In this document: positions 22,636-30,718 of the stretch, piece by piece
How positions within the stretch are numbered: position 1 is the first letter of the stretch
Layout of the letters: each line of letters starts with the position of its first letter
Program-made: the position numbers and the translations under genes
Assembly (NCBI GenBank): GCA_964485585.1
Contig: CAZAJT010000001.1
Span: 1-64,000 of the forward strand
DNA from: CAZAJT01 sp964485585
GTDB taxonomy: Bacteria > Patescibacteriota > Microgenomatia > UBA1406 > GWC2-37-13
Direction: 5' to 3'
DNA length: 64,000 nucleotides
Notes under the pieces: model-generated
What the model was told of the DNA's origin: nothing
Seen by the model: only the letters and a program-made list of their open reading frames with translations
The model's database searches: none

Positions 22636-23787
22636 ATGTTGAATAATAAACTAGCATATGGACTGGCAGTTGTGCTCCTTGCAATTTCTTTTTATGGCTC
22701 TTATTCGTTTTTTCTCACTAGTAAAAGCAAGGAACCGATGTCGCCCCTTACGAAACAACCTACAACCGCAGAGATTGATGTAAATGAGCCAAAAACTGAA
22801 GAGTGTCCGATGAATGGACAACTATTTTCAAAATCCCAAAAGAAAATATGGGAGAAACGCAGACCCCTTGGAATTATGATTGAAAATTCAACTGACGCAC
22901 GTCCCCAATCAGGATTATCATCTGCTGACATAATCTACGAGATAGTGGCGGAGGGTGGTATTACGAGATTTCTTACAATATTTTATTGTCAAGACGCTAA
23001 GTTTGTAGGACCGGTTCGTTCTGCACGGATTTACTTTCTCACATTGCTTCAAGAATACGGTCAGCATCCTCTCTATGCGCATGTGGGGGGGGCAAATACA
23101 GATGGTCCGGCAGACGCTTTAGGTCAAATTGAAGCGCTGGGTTGGGCTGGATTTAATGACTTAAATCAATTTTCCGTCCCATTTCCAAACTTCTGGAGAG
23201 ACTATGATCGGTTGCCAAATCGTGCCACTGAACATACCGTGTATACCGCAACCTCTAAGCTATGGTCGTATGCAAAGTCTAAACGCGATCTTACCGAGGT
23301 AGATAGCAAAAATAAACCATGGGATGCGCTCTTTAAAAAATGGCAATTCAAGGATGATGCGAAATTAGGTAATCGGGGAGAAGATGGTGGTAAAGTGAGC
23401 TTTGGTTTCTGGACAGCGTTTGCCAACGATTATGCGGTAACATGGACGTATAATAGGACGAACAATACGTACACGAGAGAAAATGGCGGCGTTTTGCATC
23501 TCGATAAGAATACCGGGAAAGCGTTGGAATCAAAAAACGTTATCGTAATCTTTTCAGAGGAGTCACCGGCGAATGATGGATATCCGGGAGGTCATTTACT
23601 CTACGAATTGACTGGGAAAGGTGATGCGATTGTATTTAAGAATGGGGTAGCAACAAAAGTAACATGGAATAAGAAAAACGAAAAGTCACGGATGATTTTT
23701 ACCGATCTTTCGGGAGACCCGGTTTCTTTTGTGCGTGGGCAGATATTCGTTGAGGTTTTGCCAACAGAAAACAAAGTGACGTACTAA
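22636..23787 (+). CDS. DUF3048 lipoprotein-like/membrane-anchored protein (YerB family)
   Basis: A 383-residue protein with one N-terminal membrane segment (LAYGLAVVLLAISFYGSYSFF) and an extracellular DUF3048 domain. Signature segments are RRPLGIMIENSTDARPQSGL, ADIIYEIVAEGGITRFL and GPVRSARIYFL. YerB-like proteins have been linked to spore or cell-wall functions in Bacillus, but the biochemical role is unknown. It ends 2 bp before the next start codon, suggesting an operon continuing to secD. Confidence 0.88.
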   Translation: MLNNKLAYGLAVVLLAISFYGSYSFFLTSKSKEPMSPLTKQPTTAEIDVNEPKTEECPMNGQLFSKSQKKIWEKRRPLGIMIENSTDARPQSGLSSADIIYEIVAEGGITRFLTIFYCQDAKFVGPVRSARIYFLTLLQEYGQHPLYAHVGGANTDGPADALGQIEALGWAGFNDLNQFSVPFPNFWRDYDRLPNRATEHTVYTATSKLWSYAKSKRDLTEVDSKNKPWDALFKKWQFKDDAKLGNRGEDGGKVSFGFWTAFANDYAVTWTYNRTNNTYTRENGGVLHLDKNTGKALESKNVIVIFSEESPANDGYPGGHLLYELTGKGDAIVFKNGVATKVTWNKKNEKSRMIFTDLSGDPVSFVRGQIFVEVLPTENKVTY

Positions 23788-23789
23788 TT

Positions 23790-24365
23790 ATGCTTGAACA
23801 CATCATTCCGTCAAAGACGAGGAGGAAGATTCTTGAGCTCTTCTTTCATCATCCTCATGATAGTTATTACTTAAGAAAAATAGTGCGAGACGTATCAGAA
23901 GAAGTTAACGCAGTGAAAAGGGAGTTGGATATATTGTTTGAAGAAAAAGTTTTACAACGAGAAAAAAGACTTAATAAAGTGTTCTATACATTAGATAAGC
24001 ACTTTCCTTATTATGAAGAATTCTTGAGAATTTTCAGTAAGACAAATACGCTTGCTAAAGCAATCTATAAGGTTCTTCCTAAGCTTGGTAAGGTGAAATT
24101 CATAGCGCTTTCATCAAAATTCGTAAAGAAGATTCCTATAAAAGAAGATGAGATATACCTTCTCTGCGTTGGTGTTGTTGTACTGCCAGAGCTTGCATCA
24201 ATCGTAGACAACGTTGAGGAAGGATTTGGAAGAGAGATCAATTATACGGTTATGAACGAAGAAGAATTTGCATATAGGAAAAAAGGCAATGACCCTTTTT
24301 TATGGAGATTTTTAAGGTACCCGAAAATAATGCTAGTTGGCGCTGAAGAGGAATTAATGAAATGA
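23790..24365 (+). CDS. Winged-helix DNA-binding protein with nucleotidyltransferase-like C-terminal domain
   Basis: A 191-residue protein. Residues 1-65 form a winged helix-turn-helix (RRKILELFFHHPHDSYYLRKIV, then NAVKRELDILFEEKVLQREK). The C-terminal half (KFIALSSKFVKKIPIKEDEIYLLCVG) resembles the degenerate nucleotidyltransferase-like domains attached to such helices, but the catalytic G-S-x10-D-x-D is not present. The end overlaps the secD start by 4 bp. It may be a regulator of the downstream operon; the target is unknown. Confidence 0.7.
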   Translation: MLEHIIPSKTRRKILELFFHHPHDSYYLRKIVRDVSEEVNAVKRELDILFEEKVLQREKRLNKVFYTLDKHFPYYEEFLRIFSKTNTLAKAIYKVLPKLGKVKFIALSSKFVKKIPIKEDEIYLLCVGVVVLPELASIVDNVEEGFGREINYTVMNEEEFAYRKKGNDPFLWRFLRYPKIMLVGAEEELMK

Positions 24366-25630
24366 AAGGGTTACTTTACCTGCTTGTTCTAATACTTCTG
24401 GCTGCTATTATTTGGATAGATTTTCCACAGGATAAAAAGATAGGACAAAAAGAAATTAAAACGCATCTCGGTCTTGATTTACAAGGTGGCAGCCATCTTC
24501 TTTTTGAAGCGGATATTTCAAAACTGTCTCCTCAAGATCGTGAAGAAGCACTCAATTCCGCAAAAGATATTATAGAACGAAGGGTAAATTTTTTTGGGGT
24601 GTCTGAACCAACCGTTCAAACCATTACCGCTGGCAAAACATATAGAATTTCGGTAGATTTACCTGGAATTACGAATACCGATGAAGCGATTCAATTAATT
24701 GGACAGACCGCACAGTTAGAATTTGTTGAGGAGGCGACGGGTGACGCACAGCTCGCTACCGCTCCGGCTTTGCTACGACTCACCAAACGGACTGGACTTA
24801 CCGGCAAAGACGTAAAGAAAGCGGGCGTTTCTTTTGATAATCAGACAGGTGAACCGCAAGTAGGTTTGTCTTTTAGCTCTGAAGGCACAAAAAAATTTGC
24901 AGCTATCACCAGCAGAAATGTAGGAAAACAGGTGGGAATATTCATTGATAATTTTCCTATTTCAGCGCCAGTAGTTGAGCAGCCGATTATCGGCGGTGAC
25001 GCCGTGATTCGAGGAAAATTTACTATTGATGAAGCAAAAAAGCTTGCGATTGCAATCAATAGCGGTGCTCTCCCGGTACCAATCAAACTCATTGAGCAAA
25101 GAAATATCGGGCCGACCTTAGGAGCAATAGAAGTGAAAAAAAGTGTGTATGCGGGGATTGTGGGGCTTATCATGGTGATGTTATTTATGATTCTCTACTA
25201 TAAAAAACTCGGCTTGGTTGCCTGCATCGCGCTTATTATTTACGGGTTACTATCCCTTGCGATTTTTAAATCGATTCCCATTGTTTTGACATTACCGGGA
25301 GTAGCCGGATTTATTTTATCAATTGGTATGGCGGTTGACGCTAATATACTCATTTTTGAACGGATCAAAGAAGAATTGCGCAAAGGAAGAGATTTTGATA
25401 TTGCGCTCCGATTAGGTTTTGGGCGGGCAATTGATGCAATTAAAGACGCGAATATCACGACACTCCTTGTTGCATTTATTTTATTTAATCCGCTCAATTG
25501 GAATTTTCTTCCCCAATCTGGATTAGTACGGGGATTTGCATTGACACTTGCAATTGGAGTATTAATGAGTTTGTTCACGGGGATTTTTATAACAAGGAGA
25601 CTTATTCGACTGGTTTATAAGGTTACTTAG
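24362..25630 (+). CDS. secD: Protein translocase subunit SecD
   Basis: A 422-residue subunit of the SecDF motor that uses the proton gradient to pull proteins through SecYEG. It has a first membrane helix, a periplasmic/extracellular P1 domain (GLDLQGGSHLLFEAD), the GKFTIDEAKKLAIAINSGALPVP segment, and five C-terminal helices with GFILSIGMAVDANILIFERIKEE. It is shorter than the E. coli protein, as in Gram-positive types. Its last codons (GTT ACT TAG) already belong to the TTAGTTGG word repeat that separates it from secF. Confidence 0.95.
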   Translation: MKGLLYLLVLILLAAIIWIDFPQDKKIGQKEIKTHLGLDLQGGSHLLFEADISKLSPQDREEALNSAKDIIERRVNFFGVSEPTVQTITAGKTYRISVDLPGITNTDEAIQLIGQTAQLEFVEEATGDAQLATAPALLRLTKRTGLTGKDVKKAGVSFDNQTGEPQVGLSFSSEGTKKFAAITSRNVGKQVGIFIDNFPISAPVVEQPIIGGDAVIRGKFTIDEAKKLAIAINSGALPVPIKLIEQRNIGPTLGAIEVKKSVYAGIVGLIMVMLFMILYYKKLGLVACIALIIYGLLSLAIFKSIPIVLTLPGVAGFILSIGMAVDANILIFERIKEELRKGRDFDIALRLGFGRAIDAIKDANITTLLVAFILFNPLNWNFLPQSGLVRGFALTLAIGVLMSLFTGIFITRRLIRLVYKVT

Positions 25631-25708
25631 TTAGTTGGTTACTTGGTTAGTTAGTCATAAGATTATTGATACTATCAAGTAACTAAGTAACTAAACAACT
25701 AACTAACC
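25621..25708. repeat. TTAGTTGGTTACTT word-repeat hairpin
   Basis: The left part is made of TTAGTTAGTTGGTTACTTGG and the right part of CAAGTAACTAAGTAACTAA followed by CAACTAACTAACCC, so the two halves pair over some 30 bp. It fills the secD-secF gap and includes the secD stop codon. A closely related element lies at 55148-55244. Confidence 0.8.
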
Positions 25709-25720
25709 CATTAAAGACAT

Positions 25721-26587
25721 ATGATACATTTTCTAAAATATCGCTGGATTTACGCTGTTATCTCTGGTGTTGTTATTGGTGTCGGATTGTTTTCAGTATT
25801 AAGATGGGGATTCATATATTCGGTGGACTTCGTTGGTGGTACTTACCTACAATATAGCCTGAAAAATCCAATTGCTCTAGAGAAGGTGAAGCAAATTGCC
25901 GGTACAAACTCGATTGAGGTTCTATCTGTTGCTTTTGAGAAGAATGTATTAATCTTGAGAACAAAAGCGCTCCCTGAAGGAAAAGAGTCGCAATTTCGCA
26001 ATACACTTGAGAAAGAATCAAAGAATTTGGTGACCCCGCTAAGATCTGAAACTGTCGGGCCGGTACTGGGAGCTGAGATGATTCGTAAAACGATTGTTGC
26101 CGCACTTATTGGGGTCGTTGGCATTCTTCTTTATATGAGCTTTGCTTTTAAGGGATTTACGTTTGCGATCGCTGCGATTATCGCGCTTCTCCACGACGTA
26201 CTCGTTGTTGTTGGTTCATACTCATTGCTGTCACACTTCTTTGGTGCACAGCTTGATACGTTGTTTGTGACTGCAATGTTAACAACCATGTCTTTTTCAG
26301 TCCATGATACAATCGTTATTTTTGATAAAATCCGCGAATACTTTTCCAAAGAGGGGAAAAGCGAGATCGAGTACTATGCCAATAGAGCGCTTACCGAAAC
26401 GCTGGTACGGTCAATTAATAATTCCATGACGATCGTGTTTATGCTGTTGGCATTACTTCTTCTGGGTGGATCAACGATTCGTTTCTTTGTCGCGGCTCTT
26501 CTGATCGGCACCATTACCGGTACCTATTCTTCTCCATTTGTTGCTACTCCAATCGTCGTTTGGTTTGAGAAAATGAAAAAACGATAA
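25721..26587 (+). CDS. secF: Protein translocase subunit SecF
   Basis: A 288-residue partner of SecD with six expected membrane helices. Signatures are SVDFVGGTYLQYSL after the first helix, VGPVLGAEMIRKT, and TAMLTTMSFSVHDTIVIFDKIRE; the ALTETLVRSINNSMT segment is also typical. Length is normal. It follows secD after a repeat-filled gap of about 90 bp and is followed 4 bp later by a metallo-hydrolase gene. Confidence 0.95.
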   Translation: MIHFLKYRWIYAVISGVVIGVGLFSVLRWGFIYSVDFVGGTYLQYSLKNPIALEKVKQIAGTNSIEVLSVAFEKNVLILRTKALPEGKESQFRNTLEKESKNLVTPLRSETVGPVLGAEMIRKTIVAALIGVVGILLYMSFAFKGFTFAIAAIIALLHDVLVVVGSYSLLSHFFGAQLDTLFVTAMLTTMSFSVHDTIVIFDKIREYFSKEGKSEIEYYANRALTETLVRSINNSMTIVFMLLALLLLGGSTIRFFVAALLIGTITGTYSSPFVATPIVVWFEKMKKR

Positions 26588-26591
26588 GATT

Positions 26592-27206
26592 ATGCAAGTG
26601 TTTACATTCATTGTCGGCCAACTACAGACCAACTGTTATCTTTTGGTTGAACACAATGAATGTATGGTAATTGATCCCGGTGATGCTGCTGATTTTGTTA
26701 CCGAACAAATTCAGAGAAGAAATCTTACCCTCCGAGCTCTCATTGCTACTCATGGTCATTTTGACCATATCCTTGCCGCAGGAGAGATACAGTTAAGTTT
26801 TTCTATTCCTCTCTACATATTTAAAGAAGATTTGTTTTTGGTGCAAAGACTAAATGAAACCGCTCAGCATTTTTTAGGATTCGATCCTCAGGCAATGCCT
26901 CCCCAGTCTACTGAGTGGTTAACAGGAGGATCGTTGACCATTGATGCGTTCACTTTTAAGGTTATTCTAACTCCGGGTCATACTCCCGGCAGCTGCTGTT
27001 TTTACTTTCCAAACGAGAAAACTATTTTTACCGGTGATACGTTATTTAAGCAAGGAATCGGCAGATATGATTTCTCCTACAGTGATGGTGCACAATTGCA
27101 TAAGTCACTGAATACTCTCTTTTCATTGCCCGAAGAAACAAAGGTATATTCGGGGCATGGCGCTGAAACAACAATAGGTGCAGAAAAACAGAGAAGATCG
27201 TTATGA
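26592..27206 (+). CDS. MBL-fold metallo-hydrolase (glyoxalase II-like)
   Basis: A 204-residue metallo-beta-lactamase-fold hydrolase. The metal-binding motif is THGHFDH (H-x-H-x-D-H); further ligands are in LTPGHTPGSCCFY, FTGDTLF and YSGHGAETTIG. The C-terminal domain of true glyoxalase II is missing, so it belongs to the shorter hydroxyacylglutathione-hydrolase-like group of unknown substrate. Its last 6 bp overlap the 3' end of the convergent cca gene. Confidence 0.9.
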   Translation: MQVFTFIVGQLQTNCYLLVEHNECMVIDPGDAADFVTEQIQRRNLTLRALIATHGHFDHILAAGEIQLSFSIPLYIFKEDLFLVQRLNETAQHFLGFDPQAMPPQSTEWLTGGSLTIDAFTFKVILTPGHTPGSCCFYFPNEKTIFTGDTLFKQGIGRYDFSYSDGAQLHKSLNTLFSLPEETKVYSGHGAETTIGAEKQRRSL

Positions 27207-28547
27207 GGTTTTCTTTTGGGCAAGTTTTGCAAGCAACTCTTCTTTCTCATTTGGTAGTTTTCCTTCGACAACTTGATCAAATAGTTCCTCAAGGATGTTT
27301 CCGATTTGCGGTCCCGGTTTGAGAGAAAGTGTTTTCATAACATCATGGCCATCTATCTTGAGATCCTTCACCGTAAATGGTTGTTTTTGTACTTCTTCGA
27401 GTCGTTTTTTAAAGAGCTCCAGTCGCCATGAAGTCTGTTTTGCTCCTGAGCCAATGCGATCACCTGTTCGTAAGTCCAGCATATCTTGTAGATATTCTTT
27501 AGTTACTTGACGGATAAAACGGCGCACTGCTTTATCTGTTTGTAGTTCTGAAACAGTGAATTGATGATAACGGATGAGCGTAAGCAGTTTATCTTTCTGC
27601 TTATTGGAAAGATGCAGTCTGTCAGCGATTTTTTCTGCCATCTGTGTTCCAACCACTTCATGGTTATGAAACGTAATAATACTGCTTGTTGGGTCTTTAC
27701 GGTATGTTTTTGATTTGCCAATATCATGGAGAAGCGTGGCAAGGCGCGTTACCACGTCTTTTGACGGGCAATGTTTCAGTGACATCACTAAATGAGTTCC
27801 CACATCGTAGATATGATGTCTTTGGGGACTTTTTTGTTCAACGCTAAAACATTCATCCAGTTCTGGAAGAATGTATTTTAAGAGTGTCGTGCTTCGTAAG
27901 AAAAACAGTGCGTCTGCTGCGTTAGCTAATGCGATCATCTTCAACAATTCATCACGAATTCGTTCCCATGCAATGTGAGTGACAAGATGAGCGTTTCTTT
28001 TAATAGTATCGAGCGTTTGTTCTTCAATAAGAAATCCCAGTTGTGCGGCAATGCGTATTGCTCGCAGAAGTCGAAGCGCGTCTTCCTGAAATCGTTTCTC
28101 AGGATCGCCGACTGTCACAATGAGTTTCGCCGTGAGATGCTTTTGTCCGTTGTAAGGGTCAATAATAGTATTTCCATCACACGCAATCGCGTTTATCGTA
28201 AAGTCTCTCCGGGCAAGGTCTTCTTCCAGCGTTTGTGCCCATTCGATCTTTTCCGGATGTCGAAGATCTTTGTATTCGCCTTCTTTCCGAAACGTTGTTA
28301 CCTCAAAAATCTGTTTGTTTCCACCAACCTCAATTTCTATACCAACCGTACCAAACTGATTATTGTAGAATCCATCCGGATAGAGTTTTAAAATCTCTTC
28401 AGGAGTAGCATTCGTAGTAAAATCCCAGTCATCAGTGGTGTTTGTGAGCAGTAAATCCCGTACGGCTCCACCAACCACATAGATTTGATAGCCGCTTTTC
28501 CGAAACGTATCCATGAATTGTTTCACCTCATCTGGTAATGTAAACAT
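27201..28547 (-). CDS. cca: CCA tRNA nucleotidyltransferase with HD domain
   Basis: A 448-residue class II CCA-adding enzyme (or poly(A) polymerase) that builds or repairs the 3' CCA end of tRNAs. The catalytic head has IYVVGGAVRDLLL and DDWDFTTNATPEE with the D-x-D. Motif RRDFTINAIACD and the RNA-binding ERIRDELLKM follow. An HD domain (LLHDIGKSKTYRKD) lies in the C-terminal half, as in the Gram-positive/E. coli-type enzymes with phosphohydrolase activity. It converges on the metallo-hydrolase gene and diverges from the NYN gene. Confidence 0.92.
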   Translation of the reverse strand: MFTLPDEVKQFMDTFRKSGYQIYVVGGAVRDLLLTNTTDDWDFTTNATPEEILKLYPDGFYNNQFGTVGIEIEVGGNKQIFEVTTFRKEGEYKDLRHPEKIEWAQTLEEDLARRDFTINAIACDGNTIIDPYNGQKHLTAKLIVTVGDPEKRFQEDALRLLRAIRIAAQLGFLIEEQTLDTIKRNAHLVTHIAWERIRDELLKMIALANAADALFFLRSTTLLKYILPELDECFSVEQKSPQRHHIYDVGTHLVMSLKHCPSKDVVTRLATLLHDIGKSKTYRKDPTSSIITFHNHEVVGTQMAEKIADRLHLSNKQKDKLLTLIRYHQFTVSELQTDKAVRRFIRQVTKEYLQDMLDLRTGDRIGSGAKQTSWRLELFKKRLEEVQKQPFTVKDLKIDGHDVMKTLSLKPGPQIGNILEELFDQVVEGKLPNEKEELLAKLAQKKTS

Positions 28548-28614
28548 TGGTACTATTATAACGTATATGGGGAGAGTTATGAGTTGGGGTATAATGGATG
28601 AGAAAGTTCTTATT

Positions 28615-29133
28615 ATGCAAAAAACTTACGCTTTTATTGATAGTCAGAATGTAAACTTAGGTATCCGCTCCCTAGGGTGGAAACTTGATTGGCGTAAGTT
28701 CAGACAGTATCTACGGAATAAATATGAAGTGGACAAGGTATATCTTTTTATTGGTCAAGTAGCTGGAAATGAATCTTTATATGCCTTTTTGCAAGAGTGT
28801 GGGTATATTTTAATCTTCAAACCAACTTTATATCAAAGAAAAAAAGACAAAACTATTATCAAAGGAAATGTAGATGCTGAATTAGTTCTTCATACTATGA
28901 TTCAATACAAAAATTATCATAAAGCAATTATTGTTACAGGAGATGGCGATTTCCATTGCTTAATTGAGTATTTAGACAAAAAAGGTAAATTGCTTAAAGT
29001 TCTGGCCCCAACTAAACACTACTCCAGCTTGTTGCGTAAATTTAACCAGAAACATTATATTGTGCGTATCGACTTATTAAGAGATTCTTTAGAACAAAAA
29101 AAGACTGGCATTCGCGGTCGGTCGAAACCTTAG
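28615..29133 (+). CDS. NYN domain protein (LabA/DUF88 family)
   Basis: A 172-residue PIN-like NYN domain protein. It has the signature AFIDSQNVNLG at the N-terminus, the acidic KGNVDAELVLHTM, and VTGDGDFHCLIEYL, which together supply the four acidic metal ligands of the putative RNase. The ATG at 28615 is preferred: a TATAAT box occupies 28590-28595, so ATGs at or before 28594 would not be in the transcript. Relatives are predicted RNases or mediate cell-to-cell aggregation. The gene is more AT-rich than its neighbours. Confidence 0.85.
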   Translation: MQKTYAFIDSQNVNLGIRSLGWKLDWRKFRQYLRNKYEVDKVYLFIGQVAGNESLYAFLQECGYILIFKPTLYQRKKDKTIIKGNVDAELVLHTMIQYKNYHKAIIVTGDGDFHCLIEYLDKKGKLLKVLAPTKHYSSLLRKFNQKHYIVRIDLLRDSLEQKKTGIRGRSKP

Positions 29134-29240
29134 GCTAGTCCAGTCATCGTGATATAAATATCATACTACAATATCCCCAAAATACAAGAACCTACATTCA
29201 AGGTAAGAGTTCACACTCTTTGACAAAGTTCGTTAGTGTT

Positions 29241-29324
29241 TGTCATTGCGAGCGATGAGTTTTGGAGCGAAGCAATCTCATTAATTAAGGGGATTGCTTC
29301 GTCGTTTCACTCCTCGCAATGACA
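29241..29324. repeat. REP/MITE-like palindrome, GTCATTGCGAG type
   Basis: TGTCATTGCGAGCGATGAG at the left and CTCCTCGCAATGACA at the right, with GAAGCAATCTC and GGGATTGCTTC between, fold into one long hairpin. It is the best-preserved of the four copies. The rest of the gap from 29134 to 29390 holds nothing else I recognise. Confidence 0.85.
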
Positions 29325-29391
29325 TATTTTAATATAGTTTTGTCAAGAAGAGTGAATAGTTACCTTTTCTGACATTTTAAAGTAAATACGT

Positions 29392-29419
29392 TTGCATAAT
29401 TTTATAATCCTGGTACAAT
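29392..29419 (+). promoter_or_regulatory. Promoter of the T-box leader
   Basis: TTGCAT (29392-29397), a 16 bp spacer and TACAAT (29414-29419). Transcription would begin near 29426, giving a leader of about 230 nt before the ornithine cyclodeaminase start codon. Confidence 0.6.
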
Positions 29420-29425
29420 AATTCT

Positions 29426-29656
29426 ACAATTCGGGATAAAGCGTGACAGTTTGGTTTCCCGCCAAACGATCCTTCGGTAATCTGGGAGGAACGCTGTGTA
29501 CGATGAGTACGACGGAAAGACACCGTAGAAATGAATCCAAGGTGTGTCGGCGAAAAGTCGGAGCACTGATAAGAAGCAAGCAAGGTGGTACCACGAGAGA
29601 CCTCGTCCTTGTTAAACAGCATACGATGCTGTTTGGCAAAGGCGAGGTTTTTTTAT
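29426..29656 (+). promoter_or_regulatory. T-box riboswitch leader
   Basis: The T-box core AAGGTGGTACCACGAG (29582-29597) is followed by CTCGTCCTTG. CAAGG (29581-29585) pairs with CCTTG (29607-29611) to close the antiterminator around the UGG-N-ACC bulge. The alternative terminator is at 29601-29654. Upstream are stems AGCGT/ACGCT enclosing GTTTGG/CCAAAC, then GTAC/GTAC and ACACC/GGTGT. T-boxes bind a specific uncharged tRNA and switch transcription on. The bulge base T predicts a tRNA with A73. A CCA triplet in GAATCCAAGG could be the specifier (proline), but I cannot assign stem I with certainty. Confidence 0.85.
29601..29654 (+). terminator. T-box-controlled intrinsic terminator
   Basis: CCTCG/CGAGG at the base and the perfect AAACAGCAT/ATGCTGTTT near the loop form a long hairpin, followed by seven T. 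Its 5' side shares CCTTG with the antiterminator, so the two are mutually exclusive. The GAGG in its 3' arm lies about 10 nt before the ATG and may serve as the ribosome binding site. Confidence 0.85.
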
Positions 29657-30685
29657 ATGAAATTCATATCGGTTGAATCGCTGACTCAACTATTGCAGCA
29701 TCATGGATTTGAAAATTACCTGAGGGATCTTATGAGGGTTTTGAAGCATGATTTTGGTCGTTGGCAGTCATTTATTAAGATGCCTCGTCCGGCTATGCAT
29801 GTTCCTGGCGGCGTACTAGAATTAATGCCAATCTGCGATAATGAGCGGTATTACACCTTCAAATACGTCAACTGCCACCCAAAAAATCCACTCATTGGAC
29901 AACAAACAGTTGTTGCTACCGGACAATTATCACGCATTGATACCGGGTATCCGCTGATGTTTTCCGAGATGACGGTACTGACGGCGCTTCGTACTGCTGC
30001 AACATCGGCGCTCATTACTGACTTAATGGCGCGTAAGGATGCTCACGTGTTAGCACTTATTGGTACTGGTGCTCAAAGTGAATTTCAAGTGCGTGGATTA
30101 CAACTTGTGCGTGATATTAGAGAGGTTCGGTATTTTGATATTGACCCGAAAGCTATGGATAAGTTTGAAGGTAATATGATAAATCAATCAATAAAACTGG
30201 CGCGGTGTGAAAATGCTAAAGAAGCAACGATTGGAGCAAATATTATAACTGTTTGCACCGCTTGTAAAGCTCATGTTGATGTGATTAAAAATGAATGGGT
30301 CACTGCTGGAGTCCACATAAATGCTCTGGGCGGAGATACTGTTGGTAAAACAGAACTGGAATTAAGTATTTTACCACGTTGTCGTATTGTTGTAGAATAT
30401 TTTGAACAGTCTTTTATTGAAGGAGAAACACAACGATTAAGCAGAGAAATGGCAGAAAAGCTCGTGTACGCGCAAGCGCAAGAATTAGTAAACGGCTCGA
30501 AAAAAGGTCGCGAAAACGACGAAGAAATAACACTATTCGATTCTGTTGGTATTGCATTAGAAGACTACTCTGCTTTAAGACTCACCTATGAGCTTGCAGA
30601 AAAGTACAGAATAGGTGATGAATATAATTTCACTCCTGTTCTCAAAGATCCGAAAAACCTAATATCAGTAGTGAGCTCAGTGTAA
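29657..30685 (+). CDS. Ornithine cyclodeaminase / mu-crystallin family protein
   Basis: A 342-residue NAD(P)-dependent enzyme of the ornithine cyclodeaminase family. Typical segments are KMPRPAMHVPGGVLELMP, VNCHPKNP, EMTVLTALRTAATSALITDLMAR and the Rossmann loop LIGTGAQSEFQ. True members turn ornithine into proline and ammonia; relatives include alanine dehydrogenases and other imine reductases. The ATG at 29657 is chosen because upstream in-frame codons lie in the T-box and terminator. Control by a T-box implies a link to an amino acid, with proline as the natural guess. It converges with endonuclease IV. Confidence 0.88.
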   Translation: MKFISVESLTQLLQHHGFENYLRDLMRVLKHDFGRWQSFIKMPRPAMHVPGGVLELMPICDNERYYTFKYVNCHPKNPLIGQQTVVATGQLSRIDTGYPLMFSEMTVLTALRTAATSALITDLMARKDAHVLALIGTGAQSEFQVRGLQLVRDIREVRYFDIDPKAMDKFEGNMINQSIKLARCENAKEATIGANIITVCTACKAHVDVIKNEWVTAGVHINALGGDTVGKTELELSILPRCRIVVEYFEQSFIEGETQRLSREMAEKLVYAQAQELVNGSKKGRENDEEITLFDSVGIALEDYSALRLTYELAEKYRIGDEYNFTPVLKDPKNLISVVSSV

Positions 30686-30693
30686 CAACACAT

Positions 30694-30718
30694 AACCCAG
30701 AACTCATGATGCTGGGTT
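30694..30718. terminator. Bidirectional terminator-like hairpin between convergent genes
   Basis: AACCCAG (30694-30700) pairs exactly with CTGGGTT (30712-30718) across an 11-nt loop. It lies between the ornithine cyclodeaminase stop and the end of nfo and includes the nfo stop codon. No long T run follows on the plus strand, so efficiency is uncertain. Confidence 0.5.

Noticed and set aside
29582..29597. T-box core as a chance match
   Set aside because: The antiterminator, the mutually exclusive terminator with T run, the upstream promoter and the downstream amino-acid gene are all in the correct order, so chance is unlikely.
29443..29676. A short + strand protein-coding frame
   Set aside because: It lies across the T-box leader, antiterminator and terminator, whose RNA structure explains the sequence.
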